From assembly GCA_910584645.1 (NCBI GenBank), contig CAJUAU010000028.1:15461-36166 (forward strand): 20,706 bases of DNA, given 5' to 3'. This DNA comes from an uncultured Eubacterium sp. (GTDB taxonomy: Bacteria > Bacillota > Clostridia > Lachnospirales > Lachnospiraceae). Made by a program: the position numbers and the translations under genes. Under the pieces are notes generated by a model. It worked only from the letters and a program-made list of their open reading frames with translations, did no database searches and was not told the origin of the DNA. This document shows, one piece after another, positions 1-6,576 of the stretch (positions are counted from its first letter, which is position 1; the number at the start of each line of letters is the position of its first letter).

Positions 1-571
1 AATTAGTGCAGCCCACCCATATCTTTCTTAAATTCACATTATTTTTAAAGGAACCGGACAAAAGCTCATATTTATCTGCCCTCACTTCCTGAAGATTGAA
101 AAAATATTCAATTCCTGTCAAGTCTATTTTGTCACTCCAGTTTTCTGCGTCCTTATACAAAATTTCACATGCCTGGTTAATATCTGTCTTCCCCTGAAGT
201 TCGAAAGTCTGTCTGCTTTTACTACTATGATATACTAAATAATCCTCTCGGTCGTATTTATAGTATTTTAAATATTTCATATCGGAATACCAGCGATTAT
301 GAAGCGAGCTGCCAAAAGTCTCATTTAACTGCAAATAGTAAATCTTCTCTCGTTCCTGTCTGCTAAGAATTCCATCTTTGTTCTCATCCAGCACCCTTTT
401 TAGTTCTGCCCTAAAATATTCATCTGGAAAATGGGCCTCATCCAGAGGAACATCCTGCATATACTCCGGCTTAACCTCTGCTTTTGCTTCCTTCCCTGTT
501 TCAATGTTTCCATACAATATGATCATACACAGGATAACCCCTGTCATGATCCTTCGTGCTGTTCTTTTCAT
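1..571 (-). CDS. Secreted EF-hand/leucine-rich repeat protein, C-terminus beyond window
   Basis: The reading frame starts at ATG 571 and stays open to the window edge, so only about 190 N-terminal residues are visible. AAAGGGGG lies about 8 nt before the ATG. The protein opens with a basic, hydrophobic signal peptide ending near AKAE (residue 32). Residues 62-73 form a canonical EF-hand loop (DENKDGILSRQE, with D/N/D/G/S/E at the calcium positions). From about residue 145 it has leucine-rich repeat-like text (GIEYFFNLQEV, then NNVNLRKIWVGC). It closely resembles the protein encoded at 738..1892: the EF-hand sits at the same residue numbers and the GIEYFFNLQEV block is identical, so the two are tandem paralogues. 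A 166-bp spacer with a possible promoter separates it from the upstream operon. It is likely an exported calcium-binding surface or secreted protein; its ligand is unknown. Confidence 0.85.
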   Translation of the reverse strand, partial: MKRTARRIMTGVILCMIILYGNIETGKEAKAEVKPEYMQDVPLDEAHFPDEYFRAELKRVLDENKDGILSRQEREKIYYLQLNETFGSSLHNRWYSDMKYLKYYKYDREDYLVYHSSKSRQTFELQGKTDINQACEILYKDAENWSDKIDLTGIEYFFNLQEVRADKYELLSGSFKNNVNLRKIWVGCTN

Positions 572-608
572 GAAAATACCCCCTTTCCTACTTATATAGT
601 CACTTATA

Positions 609-624
609 GACTATCACAATAGTC
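609..624 (-). promoter_or_regulatory. Operator-like inverted repeat upstream of the left-edge gene
   Basis: GACTAT (609-614), loop CACA and ATAGTC (619-624) form a perfect 6-bp inverted repeat, and related TATAGTC and AAAGTC words lie on either side. It sits about 40 nt upstream of the ATG at 571, and a TTGACT word lies just upstream on the minus strand without a convincing -10 box. It could be a regulator site for the last gene, but the evidence is only symmetry and position. Confidence 0.25.
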
Positions 625-688
625 CGGTAAAGTCAACGTATTTCCTCGAAGAGTTAAATCTCATAGATTGCTGACTTCACTTAACAGC

Positions 689-725
689 GGCGCCAATCTG
701 AATCCTAAAATTCCAGATTGGTGCC
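689..725 (-). terminator. Hairpin 13 nt after a leucine-rich repeat gene; possible terminator without a U-tract
   Basis: The arms at 689-700 and 714-725 pair at 11 of 12 positions (GGCACCAATCTG with CAGATTGGCGCC on the minus strand), and the stem can extend inward past a one-base bulge. It lies 13 nt beyond the TAG of the gene at 738..1892, where a terminator is expected. No run of T follows on either strand, so intrinsic termination would be weak; mRNA 3'-end stabilisation is an alternative. ACTTCAC occurs as a direct repeat at 674-680 and 726-732 around the hairpin. Confidence 0.45.
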
Positions 726-737
726 ACTTCACATAAA

Positions 738-1892
738 CTATATGATAGTATACTTCTTTTTCTTCCCAGCCTTTATCTTTTTAATAAATTTCCCACTTTT
801 CACAACAGCACATCCCCACTTTTTCTTCTTGAATGTCTTACGGATCCAGCTTGATTTTACTTTTGCTTTTACAGATTTCAACGTCTGAAAATCCTCCAGC
901 TTGGAAAGCCTTGAGATATCGATGGTTTTATCCGCAGTGAAGTAATAAAGCGTTTGTACATTGTTCTTTTTAGCAAAGGTAATCTTGCATTTCATACTCT
1001 TCTGTGGTGAAAAATACTGGTACCATAATTTATTTTTGGGATTTAATCCATACTCTGAACCAGCTCTGCATTCTCCAGAATACACTTTTACAATATTTAC
1101 TTTTTCATTCTTTGTTAAATCTAATTTTATTGGCACAATATTCCCAAGTTCTATTTCTCTTAATCTCGAACTTTGTGAAAAATCTAAAGCAGACAGCCGG
1201 TAATTGCTTTCAACTGATGCAATTAGCCTTAAAACTTGTAAGTTTGGCATTTCTTTTAGATTTAATGTTTTTACTGCCACATTTTTTAGATGAACATATG
1301 TCAGCTGGGATACTGGAAAATCTCTTTGGATCAAATCATAATTTCTTTCTTCTGCATCAGAACAGCCAATCCAGATCTTTCTCAAATTTGAATTGTTTCT
1401 GAAAGACCCTGATATAAGTTCATATTTATCCATTTTTACTTCCTGAAGATTAAAAAAATATTCAATCCCCTTTAAATCAATCGCTTTATCCGCTACAGCT
1501 TTACCTGACCGGTCATCATAATTGAAATTCAAAAGCAATGCAGATCTGGTCTTATAGGAAATTATATAGTCCTCACTATAGAACCCTGATACCATATATT
1601 TCATATCATAAAACCAGGAATTTGTTATTCCATTCGTATAGCTATGCAAATCTAAATAATATATCTTTTCTCTTTCCTCCCGGCTCAAAATACCATCTTT
1701 ATTTACATCTACATATAATTTCAATTTTTCTCTAAACTGCTGATCTGAAAAATGTACTTCATCCAGCACAACATCCGTCATATATTCCTGTTTTGCTTCT
1801 GCCTGTACATCCACTGCACAAAATATAGCACAAGAAACAAAAAGGAGCATATAAACTGTAGCAGCTAAAATTTTTATATAGATTCTTTTCAT
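738..1892 (-). CDS. Secreted EF-hand/leucine-rich repeat protein
   Basis: This is a 384-aa exported protein. I place the start at ATG 1892, not at an in-frame ATG 39 nt upstream, because GGAAAGGGG sits just before 1892 and a signal peptide begins there (MKRIYIKILAATVYMLL, probable cleavage near VQAEA). Residues 62-73 are a full EF-hand loop (DVNKDGILSREE). Short leucine-rich repeat-like units follow from about residue 140 (KGIEYFFNLQEV, NNSNLRKIWIGC, MPNLQVLRL). The C-terminal block YFTADKTIDISRLSKLEDF is shared in pattern with the neighbour at 1921..2871, and the last 40 residues are very lysine-rich. No LPXTG sorting signal or C-terminal membrane anchor is seen. It starts 28 nt after the upstream gene and is probably co-transcribed with the protease gene. 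Role inferred: secreted recognition or adhesion protein; the ligand is unknown. Confidence 0.85.
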   Translation of the reverse strand: MKRIYIKILAATVYMLLFVSCAIFCAVDVQAEAKQEYMTDVVLDEVHFSDQQFREKLKLYVDVNKDGILSREEREKIYYLDLHSYTNGITNSWFYDMKYMVSGFYSEDYIISYKTRSALLLNFNYDDRSGKAVADKAIDLKGIEYFFNLQEVKMDKYELISGSFRNNSNLRKIWIGCSDAEERNYDLIQRDFPVSQLTYVHLKNVAVKTLNLKEMPNLQVLRLIASVESNYRLSALDFSQSSRLREIELGNIVPIKLDLTKNEKVNIVKVYSGECRAGSEYGLNPKNKLWYQYFSPQKSMKCKITFAKKNNVQTLYYFTADKTIDISRLSKLEDFQTLKSVKAKVKSSWIRKTFKKKKWGCAVVKSGKFIKKIKAGKKKKYTII

Positions 1893-1920
1893 ATCTTTGT
1901 TCCCCTTTCCATTTACCGCC

Positions 1921-2871
1921 TTAACCAGCAAAAATAGTACACAAATGTCGGACTATTTCCTCATCTTCCCCAAAGTAGTATTGCAAATTTTTATTCTTTA
2001 CTTTTCTTGCTTTTAACAAAACAATACTTTTATTTCTTTTAACAGACAGCTTTTTCTGGCGAATCCCATCTGCATAAATGACTAGTTTTTTACCATTCTT
2101 TTTATACCATTGATTGTCTGCCTTTATCTTACAATCTTTGGACATATGAACTTCTTTAAGATTTCTGCACCTTGAAACATCAATCTCATGATCTGTAGTA
2201 AAATAATTCAATTTTACTATCCGATTTTTCTTCGGGAACTGAATCTTACATTCGTAATCACTCCAGGGGAAAACTGGAATCTTACCTGCCTCCTGCTTGG
2301 TAAAATCGAATAGAACACAAGAAAGTCCTGACTGAACCGATACTTCTTCTAATTTTTTATTCTTTTCAAGATTTAATTTTTTTACAGGCGCATTCTCTAC
2401 TGCCAATTTCTTTAATTGTTTTGCCCCTTTGACGTCCAAACGTTCCAAATGCATACAATTCCTTATCGTTAGAGTTTCTAATTTCACAGCCTGAGAAAGA
2501 GAGATCTCCTGAATATCTGCGTTTTCAATACTCAATTCTTTAAGTTTATTTAATGCGATAATCTTCTTAAGTTGATTCTGGGATATTTTTCTACCATCCG
2601 CATCCAAAACAACTCTTGTCGGATCTGAATGATTCATAAAACTTTTTTGTATTTCAATCCCTTTAGCATCCTGGAGCTCTTCTGGGTTCAAAATTTCCTC
2701 ATAATCCTTTTTAACAAACATATTTTCTTTCACCCGATAGCAATATTTAGAAGGCAGGTAACTTTTCTCATTGGCATCTTTCCTACTGGCGTGAGCATAA
2801 ATCTTGTGCTCTCCAGCCCCCAATATAATTCCAGCACATAATAATCCTACAACAAATAAAGCTTTTTTCAT
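1921..2871 (-). CDS. Secreted leucine-rich repeat protein
   Basis: This is a 316-aa protein with a signal peptide (MKKALFVVGLLCAGIILGAG, cleavage probably near IYAHA). The start at ATG 2871 is supported by AAGGTG about 7 nt upstream. Regular leucine-rich units run from about residue 95 to 180, for example LNKLKELSIENADIQEI, VKLETLTIRNC, LERLDVKG, LKKLAVENAPVKKLNL and KLEEVSV. The C-terminal half carries the YFTTDHEIDVSRCRNLKEV block also found in the gene at 738..1892, then a basic tail. It lacks the EF-hand of its two paralogue-like neighbours, so it is a related but reduced version. The start lies 15 nt after the subtilase stop, whose TAG abuts this ribosome site, which strongly suggests one transcript. 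Function is not known; the context suggests a partner or substrate of the secreted protease. Confidence 0.85.
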   Translation of the reverse strand: MKKALFVVGLLCAGIILGAGEHKIYAHASRKDANEKSYLPSKYCYRVKENMFVKKDYEEILNPEELQDAKGIEIQKSFMNHSDPTRVVLDADGRKISQNQLKKIIALNKLKELSIENADIQEISLSQAVKLETLTIRNCMHLERLDVKGAKQLKKLAVENAPVKKLNLEKNKKLEEVSVQSGLSCVLFDFTKQEAGKIPVFPWSDYECKIQFPKKNRIVKLNYFTTDHEIDVSRCRNLKEVHMSKDCKIKADNQWYKKNGKKLVIYADGIRQKKLSVKRNKSIVLLKARKVKNKNLQYYFGEDEEIVRHLCTIFAG

Positions 2872-2886
2872 ATCATTTCACCTTCC

Positions 2887-5073
2887 CTATTTAAAACTTA
2901 TGTATTCTCCTTTACATGGATTAAAACTAGCCGTTCCTGCCACAAGAGCCCTATTTTTGTCATTAAACTCCCATCTCACATGTTTCGACAAATAGGCAAG
3001 TTTTGTTTCTTCACGCAAATAATGCGTTCCTTCATCATAAATCAGACCAGCTGTTAAAGCTTGATCAATTGCAATATCGTTTAATCCAGCCACAAAATGT
3101 CTTAACACATTATTCGACACTTTTTTAGCTGCTTCGTATCTACTTGAATAGAAAAATACATCATCTACATATTGGGATCCGAGATAATATTTTACATATT
3201 TAAACATCATTCCATTACTAACTGCTTTTTTAAATTCATTCCAGGAGCTGCCAGCTGCATTCCTAACCTCTGGATTATTAAAACAAATCGTAGGAACCTT
3301 AGATTTGTGAGCATAAGTGTCTCCAACGACATGCAGCAACATCCCCAAAACTCGCAGCCCTCTTTTCCTTTGCCAAGAGATTCCAGATGGGTTTTTAATT
3401 TTGGTATCGGCGGCAGTCATATATTGTATTGCATTTTTAAGTTTACCAGGTAAACTTCTGTCTAACTCTACATTATCTGTATGTGGATTGTAACTATACG
3501 CATTACAACACGACGAAACCGTAGTTCCTTCAGGCGAATCATATATTTTTCTACTCACCCGAAACAGGTATCTCATGGTCGATACATAATTATACTTTCC
3601 ATGCAATACTTTCTTCGTTGATGTACTAAAATGATTTTCCGATATTTCTGCAGCACCTGCTATACCATCCACCTTTGCACAGGCATCTTTTATTATCAGC
3701 AGCTCATTTGCCGTCAAACCAACTTCCAAGCTTGGTAAATTATTCCCAAAGTCAACCAAACCTTCATGTGCAGTACCATTCCACCGTCCTTCTACCAGTT
3801 CCACATCATCAAAGGTCTGCACCGCAGAATCATTTTCCGGGCAAACCTCCTCGACAGTCTCCCCGGTTTCACATGGGATCTGCGAATAACGGTCTGCGTA
3901 TTTCTTATAATGTTTCAATGCGTATTTAATATCAACCAGCCCGCTTCCATAGTATTTACTGTTACCTAATCTTTTTGCGCTGTCTGACAGCAGGCCTCTC
4001 ACAAACCCGTTTGTTTTTGACAGATCCTTTTGCCATATCGCTGAGGCGGCTCCGGTCACATGTGCCACAGACAGACTGGTTCCTCCTGCCACAAGGCTCC
4101 CACCAAAGGCTCCATCTGTCAAGATCTGGCTTCCTGGGGCGACGAGCTCCACCTCTTCGCCAGTGGCGCTTTCATCCGTCAGAACCGCATTTTTATCCAC
4201 ACCGCCAACTGCTATGACTTTCTCATATGCGGCAGGATATTCCACATTCTCTTCATTTCCCCCATTCCCAGCGGCAGAGACTAATAATATCCCGGCATCG
4301 TATGCGGCATTAACTGCTTTTTCCAGCGCGGTGGATCGCTGCTTCGTTCCAAAGCTCATATTTATGATGTCTATATCATGATCAATGCACCAGTATATTC
4401 CCTCGATCACCCGGTCAAGCTTCGCTGTGTTGCTCGAATCCAGCACCCGGACAGAATACAACTCAGCCTTGGGATTTATATCTGAAATAATGCCGGCGAT
4501 ACTGGTCCCATGACCAGTAATATCTTCATAAAAGGGAGCGATATACTTCTCGTCATCCACAAGGTTTACCCGTTCCACGACATTCACATCTTCGGATACA
4601 TCCACCCCGGAATCCATAACTGCCACCTTTACTCCCCTGCCTTTATCCGTATCTGGCAGTTTGGAAGAGACAGCGCCTATCATTCTCATGTTCCAGTCCA
4701 GCGCATTTGACTTTTTCGCTTTCGTTTTCTTCACAGCATGTTTTCCATTACTTTTACATGCAGAAAAAACAATATTCTCCTCGACATTTGCCACACCATC
4801 CATTTTTTCAATGCTTTTGTGCTGCCTATCCGTAAGCCCAGCATACACAGAAACTTTATCATCTATATGATATGCTTTATAGTCATCCACAATATGTTCT
4901 TTATATTGTTTTTTTATCTTATTCAGCGTAGTGATATCATCCGTTGTAATAATATACTCCTGTAGTTCTTCCGCCGCATGTATCAATACTGCCTCTTCCC
5001 CGATCAATCTTGTTCCTGCCATGGCACAAACCAAAAAAACAGATATAATTCTTCTTAATTTTACATTTTTCAT
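2887..5073 (-). CDS. Secreted subtilisin-family (S8) protease with C-terminal zinc-phospholipase-C-like domain
   Basis: This is a 728-aa exported serine protease. A signal peptide (about residues 1-34, ending IHAAEE) is followed by an inhibitor-I9-like propeptide (about 38-105). The S8 catalytic domain spans about 125-390 with Asp154 (VAVMDSG), His188 (GHGT), oxyanion Asn270 (AAGNGG) and Ser333 (GGTSLSVAHVTG). The text after the catalytic Ser departs from the usual GTSMAxPHV, so activity is likely but not certain. Residues from about 445 to 728 form an extra domain that is unusual for subtilases. It contains HVVGDTYAH (His581, Asp585, His589), which matches the HxxxDxxxH core of zinc-dependent phospholipase C-like all-alpha proteins, and may bind metal or be a degenerate relative. 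AAGGGAG precedes the ATG, and the gene begins 15 nt after the ligase stop. It probably processes a secreted substrate, with the neighbouring repeat proteins as candidates by context only. Confidence 0.9.
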   Translation of the reverse strand: MKNVKLRRIISVFLVCAMAGTRLIGEEAVLIHAAEELQEYIITTDDITTLNKIKKQYKEHIVDDYKAYHIDDKVSVYAGLTDRQHKSIEKMDGVANVEENIVFSACKSNGKHAVKKTKAKKSNALDWNMRMIGAVSSKLPDTDKGRGVKVAVMDSGVDVSEDVNVVERVNLVDDEKYIAPFYEDITGHGTSIAGIISDINPKAELYSVRVLDSSNTAKLDRVIEGIYWCIDHDIDIINMSFGTKQRSTALEKAVNAAYDAGILLVSAAGNGGNEENVEYPAAYEKVIAVGGVDKNAVLTDESATGEEVELVAPGSQILTDGAFGGSLVAGGTSLSVAHVTGAASAIWQKDLSKTNGFVRGLLSDSAKRLGNSKYYGSGLVDIKYALKHYKKYADRYSQIPCETGETVEEVCPENDSAVQTFDDVELVEGRWNGTAHEGLVDFGNNLPSLEVGLTANELLIIKDACAKVDGIAGAAEISENHFSTSTKKVLHGKYNYVSTMRYLFRVSRKIYDSPEGTTVSSCCNAYSYNPHTDNVELDRSLPGKLKNAIQYMTAADTKIKNPSGISWQRKRGLRVLGMLLHVVGDTYAHKSKVPTICFNNPEVRNAAGSSWNEFKKAVSNGMMFKYVKYYLGSQYVDDVFFYSSRYEAAKKVSNNVLRHFVAGLNDIAIDQALTAGLIYDEGTHYLREETKLAYLSKHVRWEFNDKNRALVAGTASFNPCKGEYISFK

Positions 5074-5088
5074 AACATATTCTCCCTT

Positions 5089-6324
5089 CTAGTGTACTAA
5101 TTTACTTTCTTTTGTGACCTGATTTACGAACCAGCCAGATTTTCCCGTATCCTGGTTTATCTGAACGGTATCATAAAACTCATATTTCCAATCAAATCCC
5201 CCCTTCCATTCTTCTGTGAAAAGCTCCTGGTAGAGCCTTATAAAATCACCTTGATACATATCTGGATCCAAAACCACTTTTACCAGCAACGAATGCAAGC
5301 TTTGCTGAACGACCTGGAACTGATATATCATCAAGCCCATTGCCTGGTTGATCTGCTCCACCGGTCCCAATAATACATCAGGAGGGATCTGGTGTCCCTC
5401 AGAGATATACAGGAGGTCGTTTTTTCTCGCCTGTTTCAACTCAATTCCCCGGCGTCCATCCTTTCCTGTTACAATTCTCCCTTGATCCCCTGTGCCATAA
5501 CGGATCACAGGCATAGCTCGGTTATGTAATGATGTAACATAGATATCCCCAGTCTCTCCCTCCTGCAGCACCTTTCCATCCCTGCCAATCACCTCGATAT
5601 AAACAGAATTTTGAAAGATACGATAAATCCCATTATCTTCTATACCGATAGTATTCACTTCCATTGTGCCATAATGACATCTGACTTTACATTGAAAGGT
5701 TTTTTCCAGTTCTTCTTTGAATCCTTCTAGTACCATCTCTCCAGTCAGCTCAATATATTTAAGACTGGAAGGAATGGGAAGTTTATATTCTTTTACGATC
5801 TGAAGAAATACTCCTGCAATCCCTGGATGAACCAGAAACCAGACGGGATCGAATTCCAATATTTTTTCATACATCATTAACAATTTCTCTCTTGAAAGAT
5901 TCTGCTTTGATATCATCATCTGGGATTTGCCAATTTGATATTCCTGCTGATCCTTAAGAGTTGTATTAAAGATACATACCCTGTCTTTTGTATGTACACC
6001 AGCATATCTGTATCGCTCCATCCACAGCGACACAAGGGCTGCTGTATAATCTGCATGATTCCAGTATACATCGAGATAGGTTCCCGTACTTCCTGAGGTA
6101 TGACTTCTTAACAGCTGCCCAGTGACCAATTCCCCTAAAAAATCTTCTGATATCAGCTGATCCTGCATAAAGGCGATCTGGTTTTTTTCCGTCAGCGGCA
6201 GCTTCTCCCAGCCCTCTTGGTTTTCTAAGTCTTTTAACAAAACAGAATCTTGTTCTATTTTTTTCCGATAGTAGGGAACCGTTCTATAAGCATGAAGCGC
6301 CATCTCATATCTTTTGTTTTCCAT
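5089..6324 (-). CDS. Acyl-adenylate ligase of the phenylacetate-CoA ligase/CapK-like family
   Basis: This is a 411-aa cytoplasmic ANL-superfamily enzyme, expected to activate a carboxylic or amino acid with ATP and pass it to a thiol. The N-terminal RTVPYYRKK text is typical of the PaaK/CapK group. The ATP loop is SHTSGSTGTYLDVYW (about residues 74-88), the A5-like motif is YGTMEVNTIG (218-227), the A7-like motif is YGTGDQG (276-282), and a C-terminal Lys395 (DTGKSGW) is placed like the catalytic lysine of the family. The substrate cannot be read by eye. The gene starts 5 nt after the acyl carrier protein stop with GAGGAGG as ribosome site, so the carrier protein rather than CoA is the likely acceptor (inference). 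A stand-alone ligase next to a carrier protein and a BtrH-like protein suggests a small biosynthetic or modification pathway. Confidence 0.85.
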   Translation of the reverse strand: MENKRYEMALHAYRTVPYYRKKIEQDSVLLKDLENQEGWEKLPLTEKNQIAFMQDQLISEDFLGELVTGQLLRSHTSGSTGTYLDVYWNHADYTAALVSLWMERYRYAGVHTKDRVCIFNTTLKDQQEYQIGKSQMMISKQNLSREKLLMMYEKILEFDPVWFLVHPGIAGVFLQIVKEYKLPIPSSLKYIELTGEMVLEGFKEELEKTFQCKVRCHYGTMEVNTIGIEDNGIYRIFQNSVYIEVIGRDGKVLQEGETGDIYVTSLHNRAMPVIRYGTGDQGRIVTGKDGRRGIELKQARKNDLLYISEGHQIPPDVLLGPVEQINQAMGLMIYQFQVVQQSLHSLLVKVVLDPDMYQGDFIRLYQELFTEEWKGGFDWKYEFYDTVQINQDTGKSGWFVNQVTKESKLVH

Positions 6325-6329
6325 CCCTT

Positions 6330-6575
6330 TTATTTCCTCCTCTGTTTCACCATTGCTGTCAAAAAATCAAACATCTCCTCCTTTGTTTCCATATGCAGGG
6401 AAAGTTCCGCAAAATCATCATATTGAATTCCAAATTCATCTTCTATCGCTAAAATAAATTCCAGCACCTCCGTCGAATCCATTTCTAATTCTTTTATATC
6501 AGTTAATCCCTCCTCACTGTTCTTTCGGCACTCCCGAAATATTGTAACGATTTTATCTCTGATTTCCTGATCCAA
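6330..6575 (-). CDS. Acyl/peptidyl carrier protein (TTG start)
   Basis: This is an 81-aa acidic carrier protein with the phosphopantetheine site at Ser34 in LEMDSTEVLEF. The usual DSL is DST here, and the helix II text EVLEFILAIEDEFGI is typical. I place the start at TTG 6575, one base after the upstream stop TAA, with GAGGGGG about 9 nt before it. The longer reading from ATG 6623 would overlap the upstream gene by 47 nt and add a basic, Trp-rich stretch unlike carrier proteins; it has no comparable advantage. The start at 6575 also gives the normal family length. The stop is 5 nt before the ligase gene. By family knowledge a phosphopantetheinyl transferase must activate it; none is in the window. 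It probably holds the acyl or aminoacyl group made by the ligase. Confidence 0.88.
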   Translation of the reverse strand: MDQEIRDKIVTIFRECRKNSEEGLTDIKELEMDSTEVLEFILAIEDEFGIQYDDFAELSLHMETKEEMFDFLTAMVKQRRK

Positions 6576-6576
6576 T

